DNA from: DATFKA01 sp042095835
GTDB lineage: Bacteria; Bacteroidota; Bacteroidia; Chitinophagales; Saprospiraceae
DNA: 22,844 nucleotides
Direction: 5' to 3'
Assembly: GCA_042095835.1 (NCBI GenBank)
Contig: JBELML010000109.1
Coordinates: 1 to 22,844 of the forward strand
Positions 1-8,692 of the stretch are shown here, one piece after another. The notes below the pieces were generated by a model. The model ran no database searches, was not told the origin of the DNA, and saw only the letters and a program-made list of their open reading frames with translations. Each line of letters starts with the position of its first letter. The first letter of the stretch is position 1. The translations under genes were made by a program, and so were the position numbers.

Positions 1-258
1 TTCGATACAAAAACGAAGCAAAAAAATCTTGCCTAGCCAAACTCGCTCCGCTCATACAATGCCTAGGCGGCATCCCGCACTTCACTTCTAACCTTTTTTA
101 CACTTAATTTCTACAAATAAGCATTTCTTTTTATGTTTTTATTTTAATGCGTTTGCCCTAGCTTTATCCAACAAGCATTGCTTTAGCACTGCAATTTAAT
201 TACTTTTGCAAAATTGTAAAAGAGGCAGGTAGCCTCTGGAAAAAATTATAACTGAGAG
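1..258. other. Left-edge intergenic region, possible end of a truncated small frame
   Basis: No convincing gene lies here. Bases 2-91 are open on the plus strand up to a TAA at 89-91. On the minus strand an ATG at 55 opens an 18-codon frame (MSGASLARQDFFASFLYR) that runs off the left edge. Both frames share a GC-richer block at about 30-80 containing two related words (gcctagcc and gcctaggc) inside otherwise AT-rich sequence. I have an unverified impression that similar short sequences recur between genes in related genomes. From about 90 to 200 the sequence is AT-rich and holds the putative der promoter at its right end. Confidence 0.35.
178..208 (+). promoter_or_regulatory. Putative Bacteroidota-type promoter for der-rfbC-rfbD
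   Basis: The octamer TACTTTTG at 201-208 fits the Bacteroidota -7 consensus TAnnTTTG exactly. A TTG at 178-180 sits 20 bases upstream, which is the usual -33 spacing. Transcription would start near 215, leaving a leader of about 45 bases before the der ATG at 259. This is a motif match only. Confidence 0.5.
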
Positions 259-1563
259 ATGGGAAATATAGTGGCTATTGTAGGAAGACCGAATGTGGGG
301 AAATCAACCTTTTATAATCGGATGATTGGAGAGAGGCAGGCCATCATTGATGATATCAGCGGCGTTACTAGAGATCGCCAATATGGCTCCACCTACTGGA
401 ATGGAAAAAACTTCACCGTGATTGATACCGGTGGATTTGTGAAAAACTCTGATGACATCTTCGAAGCAGCTATCCGGGAGCAAGTAGAGATCGCTATAGA
501 AGAAGCCAACTCTATCATCTTTATGGTAGATGTGACTACTGGTATTACCGATTTGGATGAAGAAATTGCCGGAATGCTCCGCAAAACCGATAAACCAGTA
601 GCCCTAGCGGTCAATAAAGTGGACAATAGCCAGCGGATGTTTGAGGCCAATGAGTTCTGGAGCTTGGGTTTTGAGAGCACCTTCTTCCTATCTTCTTTGA
701 CAGGTAGTGGCTCAGGCGAGTTATTGGACATGATTGCCGAATCACTGCCTGAGGAGCCGGAGCAAGAAGAGGACCCACTTCCTAAGTTTGCTATTGTCGG
801 GCAGCCCAATGTGGGCAAGTCGTCTTTGACCAATGCTTTGCTAGGCCACGAACGCAATATCGTCACCGACATTGCGGGCACCACTAGAGATTCTATACAC
901 TCCCACTACTCCAAATTTGACAAAGAGTTCATCATTGTAGATACAGCCGGAATCCGAAAGAAGGGGAAAGTCCACGAGAATTTGGAATTCTACTCTGTCA
1001 TGCGCGCCATTAAAGCCATCGAAGATGCCGATGTCTGTATATTGATGATCGATGCACAAACGGGCGTTGAAGCACAAGACATGGCGATCTTGAGAATTGC
1101 ACAACGCAGGAATAAAGGTATTGTCATCCTAGTGAACAAGTGGGACCTGATCAAGAAAGAGACCAATACTGCACGGGATCATGAAAAGGAAATCCGTAAT
1201 AAGATAGCACCATTCAACGATGTGCCGGTGGTTTTCGTTTCTGCCTTGAATAAGCAGAGAATTTTTAAAGGTATTGAAGCAGCTTTAGAGGTTTATGAAA
1301 ACCGCTCTCGCAAGATCAAAACCTCAGTACTCAACGAGGTCATGCTAGAAGCCATTGAATCTTATAAGCCGCCAGCTTACCGTGGAAAATTTATCAAGAT
1401 CAAGTACATTACCCAACTGCCTACCTATTATCCGGCTTTTGCCTTTTTCTGCAATCATCCCAAATACATTAAGGAAGGCTATCGCAATTATTTAGAAAAC
1501 CAATTGCGAAAAAACTTTAACTTTACGGGCGTGCCAATCAGCGTCTTTTTTAGAAAAAAATAA
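259..1563 (+). CDS. der: Ribosome biogenesis GTPase Der (EngA)
   Basis: Der is a tandem GTPase needed for maturation of the 50S ribosomal subunit. Both G domains are visible. Domain 1 has the P-loop GRPNVGKS (residues 9-16), DTGG (56-59) and NKVD (119-122). Domain 2 has GQPNVGKS (181-188), DTAG (228-231) and NKWD (293-296). An acidic linker around 165-174 (EEPEQEEDP) joins them. The last ~85 residues form the KH-like RNA-binding domain, ending in the typical basic tail after GVPISVFFRKK. The length of 434 residues is normal and the ATG is preceded by an A-rich leader. The gene is followed after 10 bases by rfbC on the same strand, so the three genes may be co-transcribed, although no functional link between Der and rhamnose synthesis is known. 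Confidence 0.97.
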   Translation: MGNIVAIVGRPNVGKSTFYNRMIGERQAIIDDISGVTRDRQYGSTYWNGKNFTVIDTGGFVKNSDDIFEAAIREQVEIAIEEANSIIFMVDVTTGITDLDEEIAGMLRKTDKPVALAVNKVDNSQRMFEANEFWSLGFESTFFLSSLTGSGSGELLDMIAESLPEEPEQEEDPLPKFAIVGQPNVGKSSLTNALLGHERNIVTDIAGTTRDSIHSHYSKFDKEFIIVDTAGIRKKGKVHENLEFYSVMRAIKAIEDADVCILMIDAQTGVEAQDMAILRIAQRRNKGIVILVNKWDLIKKETNTARDHEKEIRNKIAPFNDVPVVFVSALNKQRIFKGIEAALEVYENRSRKIKTSVLNEVMLEAIESYKPPAYRGKFIKIKYITQLPTYYPAFAFFCNHPKYIKEGYRNYLENQLRKNFNFTGVPISVFFRKK

Positions 1564-1573
1564 AGCCTTTTTT

Positions 1574-2119
1574 ATGCCATTTTTGCCTACCGGCATCCCA
1601 GACCTACAAGTATTTGAACCAAAGATCTGGGAAGATGATCGGGGTTATTTCTACGAAGCTTTTAATCGTAAAACTTTTGAAGCGGCAGGTATCAATTGCT
1701 ATTTTGTCCAGGATAATCAGGCCTATTCTAGTTATGGCGTTTTGCGTGGTTTGCACTATCAGGTAGCTCCTTTTGCACAAGCAAAATTAGTAAGAGTCAT
1801 TACAGGCGAAGTACTGGATGTGGCAGTAGATTTAAGAGAAGACTCACCGACCTATGGTCAATCTTTTGGGGTGATTTTAAGTGGAGCGAATAAAAAACAG
1901 CTTTATGTCCCAAGGGGTTTTGCGCATGGCTATGCGGTACTAAGCGAGACCGCTACCTTCTTTTACAAATGCGATAATTATTACTCCAAAGCACACGAAG
2001 GCGGGTTGATTTACAATGACCCCCAACTCAAGATTGACTGGAAACTAGCTCCAGCAGCTGTTCAGCTTTCTGATAAAGATAAAACCCTACCTGCTTTTGG
2101 CCAACACCGCAAATCCTAA
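1574..2119 (+). CDS. rfbC: dTDP-4-dehydrorhamnose 3,5-epimerase
   Basis: This enzyme epimerises dTDP-4-keto-6-deoxyglucose at C3 and C5 in dTDP-L-rhamnose synthesis, which supplies rhamnose for surface polysaccharide. The cupin-fold RmlC signature is complete: DDRGYFYEAF (21-30), QDNQAYSS (46-53), the catalytic histidine in RGLHYQ (His61), VPRGFAHGY (112-120) and the catalytic tyrosine in FFYKCDNYY (Tyr131). The C-terminal NDPQLKIDW (148-156) is also typical. The length of 181 residues matches the family. The gene lies 10 bases after der and 3 bases before rfbD, and is clearly co-oriented with the next pathway step. The first two genes of the pathway (rfbA, rfbB) are not in the window. Confidence 0.96.
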   Translation: MPFLPTGIPDLQVFEPKIWEDDRGYFYEAFNRKTFEAAGINCYFVQDNQAYSSYGVLRGLHYQVAPFAQAKLVRVITGEVLDVAVDLREDSPTYGQSFGVILSGANKKQLYVPRGFAHGYAVLSETATFFYKCDNYYSKAHEGGLIYNDPQLKIDWKLAPAAVQLSDKDKTLPAFGQHRKS

Positions 2120-2122
2120 AAT

Positions 2123-2986
2123 ATGCCAGCGAAGACCATCAAAATCCTAGTTACCGGCGCGAATGGCCAACTCGGCCATGAATTCGAATACTTGGCTGCT
2201 GCTTTTCCAGATATGGACTTTCTATTTACCGACAAGGAAGAATTAGATCTCCGTCAAGAAGAAGAAATTAAGCGTTTTTTTGAGGAGCACCAACCTGATG
2301 TTTGTATTAATTGTGCCGCTTATACAGCCGTAGACAAGGCTGAGACTGCTGTCGACTTATGTCGAAAAATTAATAAAACAGCAGTAGCCTATTTAGCTCA
2401 AAGTTGTCAGTCTTATGGAACTCAATTAGTACATTTCTCCTCGGATTATGTCTATCATAACAAGGTCAACAGACCCATGCTAGAGACAGATCCGACGACG
2501 CCCAAAGGCATTTACGCTATCACCAAATTAGAAGGAGAGTTGGAAGCAGCCAAATGCGATGCGCTCATCATTCGTACTTCTTGGGTTTATTCTTCCTTTG
2601 GCCACAATTTTGTGAAGACCATGCTACGCTTAGGAAGAGAAAGGGATCAACTCAAGATCGTATATGATCAGATTGGGGCGCCAACTTATGCCAGAGATAT
2701 CGCACAAGTATGCCTTCAAATCATTCAGCAATCAGACAAGAACATCGCCGGAATCTACAATTTTTCGAATGCCGGTATTTCTTCCTGGTATGACTTGGCG
2801 AAAGCAGTATTTGAGATCAAAGGAATTGATTGTAAAATAAGTCCTATTCCAAGTAGCGGCTACCCTACTCCAGCACAGCGCCCACATTATAGTGTGCTTG
2901 ATACTAGAAAGATTCAGGAAGCTTTTGGTATAACCATTCCGCATTGGCGAGATAGTGTCGAGGATTGTTTAAGCCTATTAGATTAG
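2123..2986 (+). CDS. rfbD: dTDP-4-dehydrorhamnose reductase
   Basis: This enzyme reduces dTDP-4-keto-L-rhamnose to dTDP-L-rhamnose, the final pathway step. It is an extended short-chain dehydrogenase: the nucleotide-binding TGANGQLG (11-18), NCAAYTAVDKAE (63-74), a serine-containing HFSSDYVY (104-111) and the catalytic YxxxK pair Tyr131/Lys135 in GIYAITKLEGE. GAPTYARDIA further on is characteristic of RmlD. The length of 287 residues is normal. The ATG lies only three bases past the rfbC stop, so coupled translation of epimerase and reductase is likely. The stop codon at 2984-2986 is two bases from the stop of the opposing Uma2-like gene. Confidence 0.96.
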   Translation: MPAKTIKILVTGANGQLGHEFEYLAAAFPDMDFLFTDKEELDLRQEEEIKRFFEEHQPDVCINCAAYTAVDKAETAVDLCRKINKTAVAYLAQSCQSYGTQLVHFSSDYVYHNKVNRPMLETDPTTPKGIYAITKLEGELEAAKCDALIIRTSWVYSSFGHNFVKTMLRLGRERDQLKIVYDQIGAPTYARDIAQVCLQIIQQSDKNIAGIYNFSNAGISSWYDLAKAVFEIKGIDCKISPIPSSGYPTPAQRPHYSVLDTRKIQEAFGITIPHWRDSVEDCLSLLD

Positions 2987-2988
2987 TA

Positions 2989-3522
2989 CTACTCAAAAAC
3001 ACTTGACCAATCTGGATAAATATGACACTCTTCGGTCAAGGTAAGTCCATCCTCAACTGGTACGGATTGATAGGCGCCATTGGAGTCCAACTTCAATAAG
3101 GTCAAGGAGTCGTTCTCCAAATCAACGATCAAATAATATTTAATTCCAAACTCTTGATAGAGCCATTTCTTAGAATTCAAATCTTTCAACCTGGTAGATG
3201 GAGAAAGTATTTCTGCTACGAATATAGGCGGAAAATCAAGGTACTTCTTTTCAATAGGCTGACAAACAATTAATAAATCTGGATTGACAATTGTATTGTC
3301 TCTAATCTTTAGATCGATGGGATGGTAAACCTCGCAAGAACATTGTTTCTTTTGAAGCCCATTAAAAATGATAGCATTTAAGCGACTTGCAGTGCGCTGA
3401 TGCCGAGGAATAGGCATAGGAGCCATTGCAAAAGGAATCCCCTCTATAACTTCCCAACGGCCTTCCCATTGAATATAATCTTCATAGGTATAATTCGGTA
3501 ATATACGTGCTGTTGAATCCAT
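2989..3522 (-). CDS. Uma2 family (DUF820) PD-(D/E)XK nuclease-like protein
   Basis: Members of the Uma2/DUF820 family have a restriction-endonuclease fold. They occur in many copies in cyanobacteria and Bacteroidota, and the biological role is largely unknown. Family landmarks are present: WEVIEG (23-28), a conserved acidic PDLLIV (81-86), VAEILSPSTRLKD (102-114) carrying the core glutamate Glu104, lysines at 118-119, and the closing YQEFGIKYYLIVD (122-134). Asp82, Glu104 and Lys118/119 could form the metal site. At 177 residues it is close to the usual ~190. No cognate toxin, antitoxin or transposon marks lie beside it. It appears to be a single gene placed tail-to-tail against rfbD with two bases between stops. 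Confidence 0.85.
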   Translation of the reverse strand: MDSTARILPNYTYEDYIQWEGRWEVIEGIPFAMAPMPIPRHQRTASRLNAIIFNGLQKKQCSCEVYHPIDLKIRDNTIVNPDLLIVCQPIEKKYLDFPPIFVAEILSPSTRLKDLNSKKWLYQEFGIKYYLIVDLENDSLTLLKLDSNGAYQSVPVEDGLTLTEECHIYPDWSSVFE

Positions 3523-3798
3523 ACAATAAATTTACGAAATATCTCTTTGATTTACCAGCCACTTGAAATATCGACTACTATTTAGGGTGCTTATCCGCAA
3601 TTTCACAAATCATCCCAATTTGTAGGGTAGTTTACAATCCTTTTAGACTAGTTTTCCTATTTTGGATAATCAACTTGGGCTGAAAAAGCGTTAGGTTATT
3701 AATATTTATGCCGTACGTGGTATCAACTGTACCTACGACCGTTTTATAAAAAGTCCTTCTTCCAAAGAATCGCGTGGTTGAAGATTCTACAAAAGATA

Positions 3799-6609
3799 AT
3801 GACGCTTATGTCAAAAAAGATACTCCTTCTTGTTGCTCTATTTAGTTTAAGTACCTTCTCTTTGTGGGCGACCCACAACCGTGCCGGAGAGATTTCCATC
3901 GAGCAAGTCGGTGATTGTACAAGTAGCCTCACGGTACGAGCAACTATAGTCACCTACTCTAAAGCCTCTAGTTTCATGGCCGACCGCGATACGCTGACGA
4001 TTTGCTGGGGAGATGGCACTTGCTCTAGAATAGATCGCCAGAACGGTCCCATCATTGGATCGGAAGGGCCATTTCCACAAGGAGAAATCATTGAAAATGA
4101 TACCAAGCGAAATATCTACGTGGCCACTCACACCTATCCAGCCAGAGGCACCTATGCTGTATCGATGACAGACCCCAATCGAAATGGTGGTATCCTAAAT
4201 GTAAACTTTCCGAACTCTGAAATGATTCGCTTCCATCTACAAACGGTTTACACTTTTCCCAATCCACAATTTCAAGGTTGCAACGACACCCCTGTTTTAC
4301 TCCAACCACCAGTTGATATTGCCTGTGTAGGGCAGCCTTTCACCCACAATCCAAACGCCTTCGATAGAGATGGAGATAGCCTTTCTTATGAGTTTGTAGT
4401 GCCTTTAGATGGTGTAGGTAGCGAAGTACCCAACTATGATTTCCCGAATGAGATTGGTACTCCTGGTCCTATGAATAGCCTCACTATCAACCCTGTAACG
4501 GGGGATATACTGTGGGATGCTCCACAAAGAGAGGGAGAGTATAACCTAGCGATGATTATTATAGAATGGAGAGATGGTTTTCCATTGGACACCATACTGC
4601 GAGATATGCAAATTTTGGTTGAAAATTGCCAGAATCTGCCACCTGAAGTAGAAGTGCCTTTCGAAGAAGTCTGTGTGATAGCTGGAGAGGTCCTAGAGTT
4701 TGAGGTAAGCACTACAGCTCCCCTAGAAGAAATGAATCAGCGCGTAAGATTAACCGCGCTAGGTGGACCTTTTGAATTTGAAAATAGCCCTGCTGAGTTC
4801 TTACCAGATGAAGAAGAATTTCAGGATGATCCTAATGTAAAAACATTCCGATGGCAAACTACTTGTGAGCATATTTCAGGTCAATTTTATAGTGTTGTTT
4901 TCCGAGGGAGAGATAATTTCTCACGGGCAGGCAGAGACTTGGGCCTAGCCACCCTAAAAACGGTACGAATAAAAGTCGTCGGTCCACCGCCACAAAATGT
5001 GGTAGCGGAGCCTGTACCCGGAGCCATTAATGTGACCTGGGATTTACCCTATGCCTGTGACATGGTGGCAGACAACTATTTCCAAGGCTTTACGGTATGG
5101 CGTAGAGAAGGGAGTAATCCTTTCCCGATCGATACTTGTGACACTGGATTAGAGGGCCGAGGCTATGAAAGGCTTACTTCCTTCAGTATTATACAAGAAC
5201 AAGACGGCAGCTACTTTTACCGCGATGATGAAATCATCCAGGGTAGAACCTATTGCTATCGAATCCTAGCTGAATTTGCACGGACTACTCCTGGAGGTAA
5301 TTTCGCTTATAACTTTGTAGAAAGTCTACCCTCAGAGGAAGGATGTATCCGGATCAAAAGAGATGTCCCGTATATGACCAAGGCAGATGTCATTTCCACT
5401 TCTCCCACAGATGGTATCGTAGAGGTCTGCTATGCTCCTCCTATACCCGAGAACTTGGATACCAATATCAATAAAGGACCTTATATTTTTGAACTACAAC
5501 GAGCAGAGGGAAGCAATCCCGCAGATCAAGATTTTCAAGCCCTTGGTTTTGATACTACACTCAATAGTCTGAGTAATATTATAGCAGACATTTGCTACAC
5601 AGATACTGGACTGAATACTGAAGGCACCTCCTATAGTTATAGGGTTCGCTTTTTCACGGAAGGAGATCGTAGTGAGGCATTTTCAAACACAGATGCCGCT
5701 TCAACCGTATTTTTGAATGTCAACCCAACGAATCAAGCCAATCGCCTTAGCTGGTCAGCCCAAGTGCCTTGGAATAATACGAGCTATACCATTTTTAAAG
5801 AAAATGATCAAGGTACTTTCGACTCCTTGACCACAACTACGAGTACAAGTTTCACTGATCCGGACTTGAATAATGGCCAACGCTACTGTTACTTCATACG
5901 CTCCGCAGGCACTTATGGTGTTGAAAACATTACAGATCCGATCATCAATCGATCTCAAATTGCCTGTGGCGTACCCTTTGATGATGATCCTCCCTGCCCG
6001 CCTATTTTGGACGTTGAGGATATTTGTGGACAAGATATCGACTGTACTGATCCTAACAACCTGATCAATCGCCTATTTTGGGATAATCCTAATCTCACTT
6101 GTGATGCAACGGATACCCGTGCCTACAATGTGTATTATGCTCCCAGTCCGGGCGAGCCTCTGCAAGTAATTGCAAGACTTGAGGGCGAAAACGCCACCTC
6201 TTTTGAGCACAGCCCAGGCGATTTCAGCATTGCAGGATGCTATGCAGTTGCCTCCATTGATACCGCTGGTAATGTAAGTGCCATTGTAGACACCATTTGT
6301 GTAGATAATTGCCCTCAATATTCCTTGCCGAATACCTTCACACCAAATGGTGATGGAAGTAATGACTTGTTCAAACCCTTCCCTTATTGTTTTATTGAGA
6401 GCATTGAACTGATTGTCTACAATCGTTTGGGGCAGGTCGTTTTCAGAACCTCAGATCCAGACATTAACTGGGATGGTAAAAATCAAGGTGGGGATGACCT
6501 AGCAGATGGCACCTACGTGTATACTTGTAAAGTCTTTGAACAAAGAGTAGATGGTTCCTTTGAACAAGAGGAACTACTCCGTGGTTTTATAACCATTCTG
6601 AGGAATTAG
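3799..6609 (+). CDS. Secreted multidomain protein with T9SS type B (CHU_C) C-terminal sorting domain
   Basis: This is a large cell-surface or secreted protein of unknown specific function. From the ATG at 3799 it has 936 residues. A lysine pair and a hydrophobic stretch (about 6-22) form a signal peptide ending near LWA, followed by THNRAGEIS. The N-terminal ~280 residues look PKD/Ig-like (ICWGDGTC; THTYPARGTYAV; DRDGDSLSYEF; a TINPVTGDILWDAPQ stretch). Several fibronectin III-like modules follow, starting near 393, 530, 640 and 750 and each rich in paired cysteines. The last ~95 residues (from about 843; LPNTFTPNGDGSNDLF, VYNRLGQVVF, DGTYVYTC) are the gliding-motility-associated CHU_C domain used as a type B signal for the type IX secretion system. 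An in-frame TTG at 3778 is less likely as the start, and ATG 3808 is a plausible alternative. Its ligand cannot be inferred. Confidence 0.88.
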   Translation: MTLMSKKILLLVALFSLSTFSLWATHNRAGEISIEQVGDCTSSLTVRATIVTYSKASSFMADRDTLTICWGDGTCSRIDRQNGPIIGSEGPFPQGEIIENDTKRNIYVATHTYPARGTYAVSMTDPNRNGGILNVNFPNSEMIRFHLQTVYTFPNPQFQGCNDTPVLLQPPVDIACVGQPFTHNPNAFDRDGDSLSYEFVVPLDGVGSEVPNYDFPNEIGTPGPMNSLTINPVTGDILWDAPQREGEYNLAMIIIEWRDGFPLDTILRDMQILVENCQNLPPEVEVPFEEVCVIAGEVLEFEVSTTAPLEEMNQRVRLTALGGPFEFENSPAEFLPDEEEFQDDPNVKTFRWQTTCEHISGQFYSVVFRGRDNFSRAGRDLGLATLKTVRIKVVGPPPQNVVAEPVPGAINVTWDLPYACDMVADNYFQGFTVWRREGSNPFPIDTCDTGLEGRGYERLTSFSIIQEQDGSYFYRDDEIIQGRTYCYRILAEFARTTPGGNFAYNFVESLPSEEGCIRIKRDVPYMTKADVISTSPTDGIVEVCYAPPIPENLDTNINKGPYIFELQRAEGSNPADQDFQALGFDTTLNSLSNIIADICYTDTGLNTEGTSYSYRVRFFTEGDRSEAFSNTDAASTVFLNVNPTNQANRLSWSAQVPWNNTSYTIFKENDQGTFDSLTTTTSTSFTDPDLNNGQRYCYFIRSAGTYGVENITDPIINRSQIACGVPFDDDPPCPPILDVEDICGQDIDCTDPNNLINRLFWDNPNLTCDATDTRAYNVYYAPSPGEPLQVIARLEGENATSFEHSPGDFSIAGCYAVASIDTAGNVSAIVDTICVDNCPQYSLPNTFTPNGDGSNDLFKPFPYCFIESIELIVYNRLGQVVFRTSDPDINWDGKNQGGDDLADGTYVYTCKVFEQRVDGSFEQEELLRGFITILRN

Positions 6610-6729
6610 ATGGTGTAATTGCTGACAAAGCATTCTACAAATTCTTGTCGGTAGATCTAATTTATTGAAGATCAGAAATATGGCATCATTTGCAATTTTA
6701 CGGAGACAGATTAATTTAAAAAATAAACC

Positions 6730-7350
6730 ATGTTTACTGGAATAATAGAGACTTTAGGGAAAGTGCAAAATATAGAAACAGAAGGATCGAATGTCCACTT
6801 TAAGATTGACGCTGGGATTACTTCCCAACTAAAAGTGGATCAGAGTCTTGCCCATAATGGCGTCTGTCTGACTGTAGTTGATATAAAAGATCAGACCTAT
6901 ACCGTCACTGCGATTAAGGAAACCTTGAATCGTTCCAATCTAGGAAAATTGACCGTAGGTGATCCCGTGAACTTGGAGAGAGCCATGACCAATAGCAGTC
7001 GTCTTGATGGTCATATCGTCCAAGGACACGTTGATGCGACAGCGACCTGCATACAGGTCGAAGAGGTGGATGGTAGCTGGTATTATACCTTTCGCTACCA
7101 ACCTACGCCTGAGCATTTATTGGTGGACAAGGGTTCTATCTGTATCAACGGAGTGAGTCTCACCGTTGTGAATCCTGTTGAAGACACCTTTTCAGTGGCC
7201 ATTATACCTTATACTTATGAGCATACCACTTTTCATACACTAAAAGCTGGAGATGCCGTCAATTTGGAGTTTGACATCCTAGGAAAATACATTGCCAAAT
7301 ATGCGCATTTATATATGAAAGCCGGTACTACTGTAGATCAATCCGCTTGA
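6730..7350 (+). CDS. ribE: Riboflavin synthase (alpha subunit type)
   Basis: This enzyme catalyses dismutation of two 6,7-dimethyl-8-ribityllumazine molecules into riboflavin and a pyrimidinedione. It is built from two tandem lumazine-binding barrels, and both are visible. The first opens with MFTGIIE, contains AHNGVCLTVV (41-50) and ends before GHIVQGHVD (95-103). The second carries the matching SICINGVSLTVV (136-147) and IPYTYEHTT (159-167). The length of 206 residues is normal. No other rib gene is adjacent and I see no FMN riboswitch-like leader; the upstream 120 bases are AT-rich without a strong promoter match. The last 23 bases overlap the 3' end of the opposing gene at 7328-8545. The symbol ribE is used in most Bacteroidota (ribC in some systems). 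Confidence 0.95.
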   Translation: MFTGIIETLGKVQNIETEGSNVHFKIDAGITSQLKVDQSLAHNGVCLTVVDIKDQTYTVTAIKETLNRSNLGKLTVGDPVNLERAMTNSSRLDGHIVQGHVDATATCIQVEEVDGSWYYTFRYQPTPEHLLVDKGSICINGVSLTVVNPVEDTFSVAIIPYTYEHTTFHTLKAGDAVNLEFDILGKYIAKYAHLYMKAGTTVDQSA

Positions 7351-8545
7351 TCAAAACAGCCCCACTTTCTTTCAGATTGGCACTCATCACCAGGACTTGT
7401 TCCTTGCTGCCATCATAAATAGAGAGCGCAACGGTGTTGGGGGAAATTTCGCCTAAGTCGTCGGCATGTAGCACGAGAAAATTATTTTTCTCATTTAGCT
7501 CTACATTAATGTAGGCTTTGCGCTTGGTGACTCTGTATTTCTCCATTACTTTTTTGCCGTTGATGTATAAGGTCATCACATCGCCATCAAGCACACCATT
7601 GTCCCAAACCCCTATTTTAAGTTGAGGTCTTTGTACTTGGATGATCCGTTCAATTTTAATTTTTCGGCGCAGGTCTAGCTCATAATTGGTGGTTTCTTTC
7701 TCGATGATTTCTTGGATAGTATCTGTCAAGATGGGCTTAAACAGTTCGATTTTGCCAGGAGCGCATTTTCCTGCGGTGGTATTATCCTTTTCGATATGTC
7801 CTTGCCAATCACCGGACAGTTGATACCCAGCTCCTTCTTTTTGCCTAATCAAGTCCATGGATTTGATGCACCATTTCCAATTAGGGACCGTTTTCTGTTC
7901 GACGAATTTTTCTTCTAGAGATAGAACCTGTTGGATGGAATCATAGCGCCATTTAAAATGATGAAACGCCTCTCCCCCACTTCCCTCAGAGATGATGTGG
8001 GAGCTACCTATGCCCTCTTTTTTTATATCAATTTCATAATAAAACCCATAGGGGCGATCAGATTGATCAAGGTGCCCTGTCCATTTGCCGTAGATTGAAA
8101 AGGAAGATTGCGTACTGATTCTCACCTGTGATGCACTAGACTGTTTATGCAAATAAACGCTCCCAGGATTACAGTCTCCTCCCTTCCAATGACCAATCAG
8201 CAGCAGACTATCATTGCGTTCCATTAACTTGAGATTTAGGTATTTCAGGCACCATTCGGGTGGAGGGTTGGTCAATTGTTCCATCTCTTGCAAGATGACC
8301 TCTTGTCCATCGAGTGATCCGGCTATTTGAAAATCAACCTTGACCCTTTGATCCACCGTTTTGGAAGTTGAGCGTCCGTTGATGGTTCCATTTTCTTCTT
8401 CTATAAGCAATTCATAAAGGAAATATCCTTCATACCCTTCCATCGTCAAAGTTCCGGACCATTGACCGCTTAGGGGCTGGCCAGCCACCGAAAAGGCTCT
8501 TATATAAAAGAAAAACACTAGGCCGAATAGGGAGTACTTCCTCAT
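7328..8545 (-). CDS. Secreted protein with internal duplication, function unknown
   Basis: A hydrophobic N-terminus (residues 4-20, FSVAGQ near the cleavage site) marks export. Two similar segments follow. Segment 1 (about 26-134) starts SGQWSGTL and has PEWCLKYLNLKL then GHWKGGDCNPGSVYLHK. Segment 2 (about 152-270) starts YGKWTGHL and has WKWCIKSMDLI then GDWQGHIEK and CAPGKIELFK. Each holds one WC cysteine and one later cysteine before a PG turn (Cys99/Cys125; Cys226/Cys261), so one disulfide per repeat is plausible. The C-terminal part (about 305-405; KIGVWDNGVLDGD, HADDLGEISPNTVALSI) resembles a beta-sandwich module I associate with secreted Bacteroidota proteins, recalled and not verified. 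No catalytic motif is evident. It faces the hpf-like gene divergently and ribE convergently, with a 23-base 3' overlap. Confidence 0.75.
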   Translation of the reverse strand: MRKYSLFGLVFFFYIRAFSVAGQPLSGQWSGTLTMEGYEGYFLYELLIEEENGTINGRSTSKTVDQRVKVDFQIAGSLDGQEVILQEMEQLTNPPPEWCLKYLNLKLMERNDSLLLIGHWKGGDCNPGSVYLHKQSSASQVRISTQSSFSIYGKWTGHLDQSDRPYGFYYEIDIKKEGIGSSHIISEGSGGEAFHHFKWRYDSIQQVLSLEEKFVEQKTVPNWKWCIKSMDLIRQKEGAGYQLSGDWQGHIEKDNTTAGKCAPGKIELFKPILTDTIQEIIEKETTNYELDLRRKIKIERIIQVQRPQLKIGVWDNGVLDGDVMTLYINGKKVMEKYRVTKRKAYINVELNEKNNFLVLHADDLGEISPNTVALSIYDGSKEQVLVMSANLKESGAVLIKRIDLQ

Positions 8546-8642
8546 CTTGAGTATTAAAAAACAAATAATCTAAAAAGACAAGATTGACAATTATCATCTC
8601 CTATTAATGACGATAATCAAAATGCACTTATTGTGGATAGAC

Positions 8643-8650
8643 TAGCTTTG
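8643..8650 (+). promoter_or_regulatory. Putative -7 promoter element for the hpf-like gene
   Basis: TAGCTTTG matches the Bacteroidota -7 consensus TAnnTTTG exactly and lies 43 bases before the ATG at 8693. No good TTG/TTTG is seen at the expected -33 distance (around 8620), so the element is only half supported. Confidence 0.35.
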
Positions 8651-8692
8651 AGACAAACAAAGAGCAATTTAGATCATTAAAAACAACAGTCA

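Noticed and set aside
393..1104. Long minus-strand open frames inside der
   Set aside because: They are antisense to a gene with every expected Der motif, have low-complexity serine-rich translations and no recognisable domain.
2989..3522. Uma2 gene as a restriction-modification, toxin-antitoxin or mobile-element component
   Set aside because: No methyltransferase, antitoxin, transposase or inverted repeats flank it; it appears as a lone gene.
3778..3798. TTG start for the T9SS cargo protein
   Set aside because: It adds seven residues ahead of a normal signal peptide. The ATGs at 3799 and 3808 give better-shaped signal peptides, and 3799 has an A-rich leader.
6610..6729. FMN riboswitch or terminator between the T9SS protein gene and ribE
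   Set aside because: No conserved RFN-type sequence is visible, and the only inverted repeat (GACAA...TTGTC) is five bases long without a T-run.
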